A DNA stretch of 7,417 bases from an uncultured Lachnospiraceae bacterium (GCA_902803015.1 CADCOL010000226.1:1-7417), one strand, 5' to 3'; shown: positions 1-6,158, numbered from the stretch's first letter. A program made the numbers and translations. Notes: generated by a model from the sequence alone, not told the origin.

Positions 1-720
1 CATCGAAAGCGCAATTCCTTCGCCTGCCGGCCCGGTCGCCCACCAGCCGCCGATTAAATATGCCTCGTGCGTTTTCGGGTTGATGTAAATACACGCCGGA
101 TCCATATGCTTGAAATCCATATTGTTAAACTCAAGCAGGCAGCAGAAATTCTCCATTCTGGAGATAATCCACGCCACGTGCCTCGGTCCTAAATTACTGA
201 ACGCAAAAAGCGGATACACATTCTCCGGTTTGGAAAAAGCCACCAGTTCTTTGGAATCCTTCAGTTGCAAATCCATATTCAACTGCGGCAGAAACTCTCT
301 CAGATTCTTAACATCCGCTGACGGGTAATCAATCTGTTCGATGGCATCAAACATTTTTTTGATATATCCACGCTTCGGTCCTTCAAACACATACACGGCA
401 TTATCACGGCTGATATACACTTCCACTCCGTCCACCGTCGCATGAAAGGTATACTTAATCTCAACGCTGTCGCCGTCTTCGGTTTCAAATCCGACAGACT
501 TGTTGTAATCCCAGAGATTTAAGACGTCACCGTCCGCCAGCACCCTGTCGTTTTCATTCTTTAAGTAGCGTAAAAGGCTGTCTCGGAAATCGTCATATCC
601 CTTAAAATCACTGTCGGAAAAATACTGCTTTGATCCGCAGAACGGGCAGAGCAGTTCTCCGTGTGTATGAATTTCAAACTCGCCGCCGCAATTCCGGCAT
701 TTGAACTTTTTTACATCCAT
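1..720 (-). CDS. zinc-ribbon protein with possible degenerate kinase-like domain (3' end outside window)
   Basis: The frame is open from an ATG at 720 to the window edge, giving 240 visible residues without a stop. The start is supported by AGAAGG at 729-734, 8 nt upstream. Residues 7-29 form a zinc ribbon with two CxxC knuckles (C8/C11 and C25/C28), each followed by Gly. After an acidic linker comes a mixed alpha/beta region. Around residues 175-227 the order of elements (helix with HVAWIISRMEN, then a D-P pair at 207-208, a beta hairpin, then LIGGWW at 222-227) resembles the catalytic-loop to DFG region of a protein-kinase fold. The catalytic Asp context and the DFG motif are not conserved, so if it is a kinase fold it is probably inactive. 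That fold call is my inference from pattern memory. The gene lies 39 bp after the GGDEF-EAL gene on the same strand, so co-transcription is likely. Function unknown; cytosolic, since no membrane segment is seen. Confidence 0.85.
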   Translation of the reverse strand, partial: MDVKKFKCRNCGGEFEIHTHGELLCPFCGSKQYFSDSDFKGYDDFRDSLLRYLKNENDRVLADGDVLNLWDYNKSVGFETEDGDSVEIKYTFHATVDGVEVYISRDNAVYVFEGPKRGYIKKMFDAIEQIDYPSADVKNLREFLPQLNMDLQLKDSKELVAFSKPENVYPLFAFSNLGPRHVAWIISRMENFCCLLEFNNMDFKHMDPACIYINPKTHEAYLIGGWWATGPAGEGIALSM

Positions 721-728
721 TTCTTTTA

Positions 729-734
729 CCTTCT
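729..734 (-). promoter_or_regulatory. Shine-Dalgarno of the zinc-ribbon gene
   Basis: AGAAGG on the minus strand, 8 nt before the ATG at 720. It fixes the start of the partial zinc-ribbon gene. No convincing promoter was seen in the 39-bp gap after the GGDEF-EAL stop codon, which favours co-transcription. Confidence 0.7.
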
Positions 735-759
735 GACAGGTATCGTTCCTGCCGTTTCG

Positions 760-3693
760 TTATTCTCTGTTATCGCACAAACTGATTACCAGCACGTCAT
801 CCACCGACGGATGTTTTACGAAGTAATCTATCACTTCCACCTCACGGTATATGCCGTCATCGCCCATCTGCCTGCAAAGAAGGGATACGCTCTTCTTTCC
901 CTCATTGTAAAGTTTCAGCAGATTCTCACGGCTGAAGGTTGTTGCAAAAGCCTCCTTACAATCGGGGTGCATGGTTGCTGCACCGTGTGCAATCAAATCA
1001 TCGATGTTTCCCGTGGACGGGCAGGATGTTGCCGTAAAATTCTCGTACGCCATCATATAGAAAGTGTTTCTGGTCAGATTACAGAAAATGATTAACGGAT
1101 ATTTCATGAAAACTGCATCCATCAACAGCTTGGTTGCACTCGACGGAGCCTGGATTTCAAGAATGTCTCCCGGGTCGTGCCCCTGGGACTTCTCAGCACA
1201 GATCTTTAAAAACTCTTCGCGCTCCATCGGCTTTGCGAACAGAAATCCCTGAATACGGACACAGCTGCATGCACGCAGGAAACTAAGTTGTTCATTCGTT
1301 TCCACGCCTTCCGCAACAGTCTTTAAATTCAGGCGATGTGCAAAGTAAAAGATGCTTTCGAGAACCACCCGTTCCTTCTCGTCTTCGCAGTTATGGCTGA
1401 GAAGCGATTTATCGATTTTAACCACATCGACCGGAACATCCTTTACAAACTGCAGGGAGGAATATCCGCTTCCGAAATCGTCGATTGCAACGGAATATCC
1501 GGCATCCCTGACCTTGCAAACCCAGTCGCGAATCATCTTCGATTCAATAATTAATGCCGACTCCGTAATCTCCACTTCGATGTATTTATGCGGAATTCCA
1601 AAGTGGTCCACAATACCGTTCAGTCGGTCTGCAAAATCCTTTTCATGCACATGCCATCTTGAGAAGTTGATGGAAACCGGAATCATGATTCCCATTCCGC
1701 GAAGCATTGCCCATGTTTCACAGGTCTCTCGTAACACATACCAGTCCATCTCGTTGATGGCATCCGTCTGCTCCATCTCCGGAATAAAATCCATCGGAGG
1801 AATCACAAGCCCGTTCGGTTTAATCCAGCGCACCAAAGCTTCCGCACAGACAATTTCACCGGTAATGGTATCGTACTGCGGCTGGTAAAATGCCACGAGC
1901 TCTTTCTTCTTCATTGCTTCGCGGACGCTTTCCGTGGTATTCTTGTCTATTTTCCCGAACTTCTTGAAGCGGTCTTTGTTTTCGTACATCAGATTATCCG
2001 CACGTTCGAAAACATCCTGAAGACGCATGTCCTTTGAGACATCAAACTCGGAAATACCGAATGCCAGCGTTACCAGACCTTTCTGTTTATTCTCCATCTG
2101 CTTCTCGCCGAATCCTTCCAGAAGCGATCTGCGATTGTTAAAATCCTCACCCTTTAAGAGCACCACGAATTCATCGCCGCCGATACGGAATACCGGACTA
2201 TGCTTAAAAGTGTTGCAAATCAGCGTGCAGGCGCTTCGGATGTATTCATCTCCGGCAAGGTGACCATTTTCATCGTTCATCTCTTTTAATCCGTTGATGT
2301 CACATACCACAACCGCAAATTCATCCTGTTCCTCTTCCGCGATTAAATCATCAATCTGCATTTCGACTTTGGCATATGCGTGTTTGTTCTTAACGCCGGT
2401 TAAGGCATCCTTGTTCGCCATGTCAAGCGCGGAGTCGATGGCATCTTCAAATTCCATCTCCCTGCGTTTTGCTTCGTCGATATTTTCAAGTGCAACGATA
2501 ATATGCTCGGAATCTTCCTTCGGACGGACGATAATCAAAGTCATAAACTGGGGACGGCCGTCAAGCATCAGGCGGTAGTTTAAGTAAACTTTTCCCTCCT
2601 GCGAAAGTTTTTCAAGGAGGTATTCTTTCTCCATGGCCTGCGCCATCATGGGCTGATCTTCGACATAAATATCGCGTTTCATATTCTCCTGCGTTTCCGC
2701 AAAGAAATTATTGCCCTTGCTGCCGATTTTCAGTTTTGCATATTTTTCGCTGGTACTGTATTCGTAATATTCGTTGGTACTTACATTGACACGGTAAATC
2801 GCCTCATAGCGGCTGGCCAACGCCATGGATACTTCATTAAACACTTCGCTTTCATGCATCATGGAAAGCTCACGGCGAACCTGCGCATCAATATTTGTAA
2901 CACCCATAACGACATGATTCGGATCGTTCTTGGGAATAACCACACTCATGGAAACATACTTGGAGCGGTCTCCGAGAAGCTGCCTGTACTTTAAATTTAC
3001 AGCTCCGCTTTCCCTTAAATTCTTCAGCAGATGCTCTTTTTCAAGCTCCCGGAGCACACGTTTCACGTCATCCCTGTGGATGTATTTCTTAATGTCTTCC
3101 GCAGCGTCCTTAAAGAAATCGGCCCCCTGTTTGGTCGTTCCGAGTTTTGCATACTCATCGCTGGAACTGTACTGGGTATAGGAATTATCCCTTGTATTGA
3201 TGTAGTATATTACCTCATACTGGGAGGCCAGCGCACCGGCTATATACTGATAAGTAAACCTCTCCGTATCTTCATCAAGTTCCCGTCGAATTTCCTCGTC
3301 CGCGTTCTGAATCACAAAAATAACTTTCAGTTCGGATCCCCGCATGATTTTCATGGAATAAAAAAGCGGCTCGTCGTTCATAATAAGCCTGCAGCTAAAT
3401 GAACACGATTTACCGCTTTCCAGTACTTCCCTAAAATTGTCTTTATTTAAAAACCCAAGAAAAGCATCCCGCTCATCCGGATGCACCATTTTCAGACAGC
3501 TGTCTACAACGTCCTTATGAAAACTCTCACCGGACGCACGCTGAACCAGTTCCCTGTTATCTCCCTGCGTCAGATACTCAATGTAGCTGTCATCCTCAGC
3601 GTCAATTACAAAGAAACTGTCGTATTCACTTGCAAGTGCAAGTGCGATTTCACCGAATGTGATGGAACTCCTTCCGGTCGTTTCGTTACCCAT
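760..3693 (-). CDS. bifunctional GGDEF-EAL c-di-GMP protein with four PAS-like modules
   Basis: A 977-residue cytosolic protein without membrane segments. Residues 14-140, 147-280 and 284-420 are three related PAS-like sensory modules. Each opens with an ALAS-x-Y motif (residues 19-24, 154-159, 291-296) and ends in a charged RRE(L/M) helix linker. The GGDEF domain (about 425-583) has the metal/substrate motif DINGLKEMND (465-474) and an intact GGDEF (505-509). The RxxD inhibitory site, expected nine residues before GGDEF, is absent (496-499 is FKHS). The EAL domain (about 592-835) has EAL at 618-620, N676, EVEITES (706-712), DDFGSGYSSL (738-747), K759, AEGVET (794-799) and QGFLFAKP (815-822), so the known catalytic residues look complete. 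A fourth related module follows (about 855-977). In this family GGDEF makes c-di-GMP from two GTP and EAL hydrolyses it to pGpG. Which activity dominates cannot be read from sequence. The ATG at 3693 is the only normal start, because an in-frame TAG lies about 27 nt upstream. Confidence 0.95.
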   Translation of the reverse strand: MGNETTGRSSITFGEIALALASEYDSFFVIDAEDDSYIEYLTQGDNRELVQRASGESFHKDVVDSCLKMVHPDERDAFLGFLNKDNFREVLESGKSCSFSCRLIMNDEPLFYSMKIMRGSELKVIFVIQNADEEIRRELDEDTERFTYQYIAGALASQYEVIYYINTRDNSYTQYSSSDEYAKLGTTKQGADFFKDAAEDIKKYIHRDDVKRVLRELEKEHLLKNLRESGAVNLKYRQLLGDRSKYVSMSVVIPKNDPNHVVMGVTNIDAQVRRELSMMHESEVFNEVSMALASRYEAIYRVNVSTNEYYEYSTSEKYAKLKIGSKGNNFFAETQENMKRDIYVEDQPMMAQAMEKEYLLEKLSQEGKVYLNYRLMLDGRPQFMTLIIVRPKEDSEHIIVALENIDEAKRREMEFEDAIDSALDMANKDALTGVKNKHAYAKVEMQIDDLIAEEEQDEFAVVVCDINGLKEMNDENGHLAGDEYIRSACTLICNTFKHSPVFRIGGDEFVVLLKGEDFNNRRSLLEGFGEKQMENKQKGLVTLAFGISEFDVSKDMRLQDVFERADNLMYENKDRFKKFGKIDKNTTESVREAMKKKELVAFYQPQYDTITGEIVCAEALVRWIKPNGLVIPPMDFIPEMEQTDAINEMDWYVLRETCETWAMLRGMGIMIPVSINFSRWHVHEKDFADRLNGIVDHFGIPHKYIEVEITESALIIESKMIRDWVCKVRDAGYSVAIDDFGSGYSSLQFVKDVPVDVVKIDKSLLSHNCEDEKERVVLESIFYFAHRLNLKTVAEGVETNEQLSFLRACSCVRIQGFLFAKPMEREEFLKICAEKSQGHDPGDILEIQAPSSATKLLMDAVFMKYPLIIFCNLTRNTFYMMAYENFTATSCPSTGNIDDLIAHGAATMHPDCKEAFATTFSRENLLKLYNEGKKSVSLLCRQMGDDGIYREVEVIDYFVKHPSVDDVLVISLCDNRE
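763..1131 (-). repeat. C-terminal fourth PAS-like module of the GGDEF-EAL protein
   Basis: This stretch encodes residues 855-977, after the EAL domain. It mirrors module 1 (residues 14-140, DNA 3274-3654). MHPDCKEAF at 908-916 matches VHPDERDAF at 70-78. The next lines also match: ENLLKLYNEGKKSVSLLCR against DNFREVLESGKSCSFSCR, with the same spacing. The related modules 2 and 3 lie at 2854-3255 and 2434-2844. This is a protein-level repeat; the DNA has diverged. Confidence 0.7.
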
Positions 3694-3710
3694 ACCCCAA
3701 ATACCCCAAA
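3693..3710 (-). repeat. tandem 9-bp repeat in the ribosome-binding zone
   Basis: TTTGGGGTA occurs twice in perfect tandem on the minus strand (3710-3702 and 3701-3693). The last A is the first base of the GGDEF-EAL start codon. No AGGAGG-type site is present. The first GGGG (3707-3704) sits 10 nt before the ATG and may act as a weak Shine-Dalgarno. Confidence 0.8.
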
Positions 3711-3723
3711 CGATAAACTAATT

Positions 3724-3738
3724 TCGCACCCCGTGCGA
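3724..3738 (-). promoter_or_regulatory. leader hairpin or operator before the GGDEF-EAL gene
   Basis: A perfect inverted repeat, TCGCAC-GGG-GTGCGA on the minus strand, has 6-bp arms and a 3-nt loop. It lies between the predicted promoter (3759-3787) and the start codon, about 30 nt before the ATG. There is no T-tract on either strand, so it is not a standard terminator. It could be an RNA hairpin in the leader or a DNA operator; the sequence does not decide. Confidence 0.5.
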
Positions 3739-3758
3739 CCTTCGTTAACAACTCGTTT

Positions 3759-3787
3759 ATTATAGCATATTTATCGGATAATTTCAT
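3759..3787 (-). promoter_or_regulatory. predicted sigma-A promoter of the GGDEF-EAL gene
   Basis: A consensus TATAAT (3764-3759) is preceded by TGC, giving an extended -10 (TGnTATAAT). An ATGAAA -35 (3787-3782, 4 of 6 matches to TTGACA) lies 17 bp upstream. The expected transcript start is near 3752, leaving a leader of about 60 nt. The -35 overlaps the last codons of the YitT gene. Confidence 0.6.
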
Positions 3788-4607
3788 CTATTGTGCTGAC
3801 CGTACTGAACGCTCCCTTATTCTTCTGAATGATGTCGCGAAGCTTCTGCAATTCGAAATAGTTGACGTAGCAGATTAATGTCTTGTTTTCACCCGCAATC
3901 GCACCCCTCGAATCGATAATGGTACAGGTTTTGTTCAGTTCGAAACGGATATTGGAAATAAGCGTGTCGGGATCTTTCGTAATAATCGTAACCTGTTTAA
4001 TCGCTTCGAAATGATCGGTATAGCGGTCGATAATAACGGTTGCCACAACATATACGAGAAGGCTTAAAAGAGATGCATTCCGGTCAATTAAGAAAAACAC
4101 CGCAATGTAAACGCAAAGGTTAAATCCAACCAAAATAGGCATCATGGAGTAGTTTCGTCCGGTCTTGTCCGTAATCTTTCTCAAAACGATATTGGCAAAA
4201 ATCTCCGACCCGTCGATACAGCCTCCGTTTTTAAGAATCAGGGAAAGGCCGAGGCCCAGCAGCGCGCCGCCGAATGCTACCGCAAGAAAGTGTTCGGTGT
4301 TTAATTCAAACGGAATCTTTTCAAAAATCTCCAACCCGACCGTATACGCAACGGAACCGATTAATGCTTTTACGGAGAATTTCCAGCCAAGCACGAAGAA
4401 TCCGCCGATTACAAACGGTATGAATGTTAAAATAACGCAAATGGATAAGTTAAATCCGGTCAGTTTGTTGATAATAATACCGATACCTGCCGTTCCGTAA
4501 TCGATTGCATCATTCGGAAGCAGTACACAGGCAACCGAAAAACTTGCCAGAAGAGCTCCCAATATGATAAAGATGTACGCAGCTGCACTGTTGAGAAATT
4601 TTTTCAC
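3771..4607 (-). CDS. YitT/DUF2179-family membrane protein
   Basis: A 278-residue integral membrane protein if started at the GTG at 4607. About six hydrophobic segments are visible (roughly 9-30, 56-74, 79-96, 106-127, 156-174, 178-194). A soluble C-terminal DUF2179 domain follows (about 202-275, with TIIDSRGAIAG at 229-239). The GGCIDGSEIFA stretch at 128-138 corresponds to the conserved GG-x-DG-E-I loop of the YitT family. Family members are membrane proteins of unsettled substrate, so no specific transport role is claimed. The start was chosen because AAAGGA lies 6 nt before the GTG and the protein then begins MKKFLNSAAAYIF, as usual for the family. The frame extends to a TTG at 4643, but that has no Shine-Dalgarno and falls only about 3 nt after the predicted transcript start. 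The gene follows the XRE regulator by 79 bp on the same strand. Confidence 0.92.
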   Translation of the reverse strand: MKKFLNSAAAYIFIILGALLASFSVACVLLPNDAIDYGTAGIGIIINKLTGFNLSICVILTFIPFVIGGFFVLGWKFSVKALIGSVAYTVGLEIFEKIPFELNTEHFLAVAFGGALLGLGLSLILKNGGCIDGSEIFANIVLRKITDKTGRNYSMMPILVGFNLCVYIAVFFLIDRNASLLSLLVYVVATVIIDRYTDHFEAIKQVTIITKDPDTLISNIRFELNKTCTIIDSRGAIAGENKTLICYVNYFELQKLRDIIQKNKGAFSTVSTIDEIIR

Positions 4608-4613
4608 GTATAT

Positions 4614-4619
4614 TCCTTT
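4614..4619 (-). promoter_or_regulatory. Shine-Dalgarno that sets the GTG start of the YitT gene
   Basis: AAAGGA on the minus strand, with a 6-nt spacer (ATATAC) to the GTG at 4607. The alternative TTG at 4643 has no comparable site, so this decides the start. Confidence 0.7.
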
Positions 4620-4652
4620 CGGGCGAAACCCTGTTTTTTTCAAGCACTTACA

Positions 4653-4680
4653 AATATACTACTTTTCCGAAAAAAAACAA
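4653..4680 (-). promoter_or_regulatory. possible promoter of the YitT gene
   Basis: TTGTTT (4680-4675), a 16-bp spacer and TATATT (4658-4653) lie in the gap after the XRE gene. The predicted transcript start is near 4646. Read-through from the upstream XRE gene is equally possible because no hairpin terminator is seen in this gap; the run of eight T at 4679-4670 lacks a stem before it. Confidence 0.4.
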
Positions 4681-4686
4681 TGGCAC

Positions 4687-4887
4687 CTATTCCTCATCTT
4701 CCCAAAAGATTTCATCCAAAGTTCTCCCCAGCACCTTACAAATACTTCTGCAAAGATTGATGGTCGGATTGTAATCTCCTTTTTCAATGGCATTAATCGT
4801 TTGTCTCGACACCCCCACTTTATCCGCCAGATCCTGCTGGGAGAGATCCATTGCGGCCCTTGCGGCCTTTAATTTCAGATTTTTCAT
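4687..4887 (-). CDS. small XRE-family helix-turn-helix transcriptional regulator
   Basis: A 66-residue protein that is little more than a DNA-binding domain. The helix-turn-helix runs over about residues 15-37, with SQQDLADKVGVSRQTINAIE as the classic recognition pattern, followed by NPTINLCRSICKVLG and an acidic C-terminus (WEDEE). Stand-alone XRE proteins of this length commonly sit next to small membrane proteins and often bind their own promoter. The ATG overlaps the stop codon of the membrane-protein gene as ATGA (4884-4887). Its Shine-Dalgarno AGGAGG (4895-4900) lies within the coding sequence of that gene's poly-Glu tail. Translation of the two genes is therefore probably coupled. Targets are inferred, not shown: the dyads at 6043-6099 are the best candidates. 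Confidence 0.95.
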   Translation of the reverse strand: MKNLKLKAARAAMDLSQQDLADKVGVSRQTINAIEKGDYNPTINLCRSICKVLGRTLDEIFWEDEE

Positions 4888-5993
4888 TCTTCTTCCTCCT
4901 CTTCGGCCGCTTCCAGTTTCTTATTTGCCATACGCCTTGCCAGAAGTGCGATAAAGATTTCCAGGGACAGTACGGCAATCAGCAGGTTGGTGCAACGGAA
5001 GTTCGGTGCACCGTTTTCAAACATCCATCCGTTCATAATATTGATTACGGAAATCACCATATTGATAATACCGAATATACCGATAAAGATTAAGAATCTC
5101 TTGGAGTTTTCATTGATTGCAAAGTAGCATTCATGCCAGATCCAGTATACGATCACTATGGAAGCACCGATGAACATGGACAGGATGACAAGAAAACCCA
5201 GATACCCCGCGGGAAGAATTTTGGTACCGTGCAGAATAAAGGAAACCAAAAGGCTGATCATCGTCGCAATAAATCCAATGCGATAGCCTCTGCCCTGCTC
5301 GATTTTCTGTCTTTCATCATATTTCTGCTTTCCTTCGGGATCATCCGCTTTCCTGAAAATGAAGCCAACCAGCATACCGCAGGAAATACCGAGGGCAATT
5401 GCCCAAAGGATAATCAATGCAGAATGTGTGTTGTCCTCCTTCGTGGAAAACACCGTTAATTCGTATGCCATGGTATTGGATGCATTCTTCGAAAATGCAT
5501 CGAATCCGGTGTTCGCAACGATTTCCTCCGCAGCTCTTTCACTGCAAAGATTCCTGGTCGCAAAAGCTTTGAAATCATCCGCGTTGGAATGATAATAGTA
5601 TGTCACCGTATAGGTACCGGCATCCAGGAACATAGTCGTATCAAGAAACACGGCACCTGCCGTCGATGTATACTCGATTTCACCTTTTGCATTCTCGATT
5701 ACAACAGTTGTTAAGAATCCGATGTCATTCATATCAACAGTCATTACATCCTCTTTTACCACGGCTTCCGGAAGGAAGGAAAAACAGATGGTATACTCTC
5801 CCGCATTCGACACGGTAAAATCCGCCTCTGTCTTTTCCGTGTCAAGTTTTCCGTCCGTTACATTAATCTGATTCGTCCACTTCTGAACACATTTATCCTG
5901 CGGGGATTTATACAGAAAGATAAAGGGTGCGCAGCAAGCCAGAAGAAGAAGTACAACGGCTGAAATTATAATTTTAATATTTGCCTTTTTCAT
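4884..5993 (-). CDS. multi-pass membrane protein with extracytoplasmic domain, DERQ motif
   Basis: A 369-residue protein from the ATG at 5993, supported by GAGGT 7 nt upstream. The frame runs on to a TTG at 6077, but that TTG is the first base triplet of the -35 box, so it is untranslated. Residues 5-27 form a signal-anchor helix. Residues about 28-190 are an extracytoplasmic, beta-rich region with four Cys (C35, C70, C150 and the membrane-proximal C20/C21 pair aside). Further membrane helices lie at about 192-213, 238-254, 264-286, 300-320 and 334-352. The loop after the second helix carries KYDERQ (224-229) and GRGYRIGF, a pattern I know from Clostridia membrane proteins encoded beside XRE regulators. 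The C-terminus is six Glu. Function is not recognised; a sensor or envelope-stress role with the XRE protein is a guess. It is the first gene of a two-gene unit. Confidence 0.9.
   Translation of the reverse strand: MKKANIKIIISAVVLLLLACCAPFIFLYKSPQDKCVQKWTNQINVTDGKLDTEKTEADFTVSNAGEYTICFSFLPEAVVKEDVMTVDMNDIGFLTTVVIENAKGEIEYTSTAGAVFLDTTMFLDAGTYTVTYYYHSNADDFKAFATRNLCSERAAEEIVANTGFDAFSKNASNTMAYELTVFSTKEDNTHSALIILWAIALGISCGMLVGFIFRKADDPEGKQKYDERQKIEQGRGYRIGFIATMISLLVSFILHGTKILPAGYLGFLVILSMFIGASIVIVYWIWHECYFAINENSKRFLIFIGIFGIINMVISVINIMNGWMFENGAPNFRCTNLLIAVLSLEIFIALLARRMANKKLEAAEEEEEE
4895..4900 (-). promoter_or_regulatory. Shine-Dalgarno of the XRE gene inside the poly-Glu codons of the upstream gene
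   Basis: AGGAGG on the minus strand, 7 nt before the XRE ATG at 4887. It is formed by consecutive Glu codons (GAA GAG GAG GAA) of the membrane protein's C-terminal tail. Confidence 0.8.
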
Positions 5994-6000
5994 TTTTATA

Positions 6001-6005
6001 ACCTC
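6001..6005 (-). promoter_or_regulatory. Shine-Dalgarno that sets the start of the DERQ membrane protein
   Basis: GAGGT on the minus strand with a 7-nt spacer to the ATG at 5993. It supports the shorter, 369-residue reading over the TTG at 6077. Confidence 0.7.
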
Positions 6006-6042
6006 ATTTCTAAAAGTCTGATTTACAGTTACCTCGTCGACT

Positions 6043-6061
6043 GATGTTATAGTAATACATC
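6043..6061. promoter_or_regulatory. dyad GATGT-9 nt-ACATC across the -10 box
   Basis: A perfect 5-bp inverted repeat with a 9-nt spacer covers the -10 box and the expected transcript start. It overlaps the longer ATAGTAA/TTACTAT dyad and may be a part of the same operator or chance. Confidence 0.35.
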
Positions 6062-6070
6062 TTTTACTAT
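6049..6070. promoter_or_regulatory. operator-like dyad ATAGTAA-8 nt-TTACTAT
   Basis: A perfect 7-bp inverted repeat spans the spacer and the -10 box of the promoter. A protein bound here would block RNA polymerase. The XRE regulator encoded in the same unit is the natural candidate, by inference from how such modules usually work. Confidence 0.55.
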
Positions 6071-6077
6071 GTGTCAA
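6049..6077 (-). promoter_or_regulatory. strong predicted sigma-A promoter of the DERQ/XRE unit
   Basis: A perfect TTGACA (6077-6072), a 17-bp spacer and TACTAT (6054-6049), with very A/T-rich DNA upstream that could serve as an UP element. The transcript start is expected near 6042, giving a leader of about 50 nt before the ATG at 5993. Confidence 0.75.
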
Positions 6078-6082
6078 GTATA

Positions 6083-6099
6083 TTTTACATTTTGTAAAA
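6083..6099. promoter_or_regulatory. perfect palindrome TTTTACA-TTT-TGTAAAA upstream of the -35
   Basis: A 7-bp perfect inverted repeat with a 3-nt centre lies 5 bp upstream of the -35 box. It is placed as an activator or accessory repressor site would be. It is A/T-rich, so chance is possible, but the symmetry is complete. Confidence 0.45.
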
Positions 6100-6117
6100 A
6101 ATTATGCGCAAAGGCAT

Positions 6118-6145
6118 AAAAAAACGCCCGCAAACGCGGGCGTTT
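6118..6145 (-). terminator. intrinsic terminator of the LRR gene
   Basis: On the minus strand the stem arms are AAACGCCCGC and GCGGGCGTTT, 10 bp perfect, with the 4-nt loop GTTT. The stem runs directly into a tract of seven T. It lies 13 bp after the TAG stop of the LRR gene and insulates the next unit. The plus-strand side has only three T after the stem, so it is not clearly bidirectional. Confidence 0.93.
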
Positions 6146-6158
6146 AGCCTCGGTAATA

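Noticed and set aside
300..488. Minus-strand open frame of 62 codons
   Set aside because: It is out of frame inside the zinc-ribbon gene, which has a start, a Shine-Dalgarno and CxxC motifs in the other frame.
735..753. Imperfect hairpin between the GGDEF-EAL and zinc-ribbon genes (CAGG/CCTG core, 7-nt loop)
   Set aside because: The stem is short with a G-U pair and no T-tract follows, so it is not a credible terminator.
661..1095. Plus-strand open frame of 144 codons
   Set aside because: It lies opposite the zinc-ribbon gene and the end of the GGDEF-EAL gene, has no recognisable domain, and the minus-strand frames have clear family motifs.
1352..1888. Plus-strand open frame of 178 codons
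   Set aside because: It is antisense to the EAL domain, is Ser/Thr/Ile-rich as expected for a shadow frame, and has no ribosome-binding support.
3693..3752. c-di-GMP riboswitch in the leader of the GGDEF-EAL gene
   Set aside because: The leader is only about 60 nt and lacks the paired helices and conserved core expected of class I or II.
4667..4680. Run of eight T on the minus strand after the XRE gene, considered as a terminator
   Set aside because: No G/C-rich stem precedes it; it fits better as part of a promoter region.
6001..6012. Three-codon mini frame (ATG AGG TTA TAA) over the Shine-Dalgarno of the membrane protein
   Set aside because: Too short to support, and it arises from the ribosome-binding sequence itself.
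6102..6119. Inverted repeat TTATGC-6 nt-GCATAA next to the terminator
   Set aside because: It is perfect but short and overlaps the terminator T-tract; chance in A/T-rich DNA is the simpler reading.
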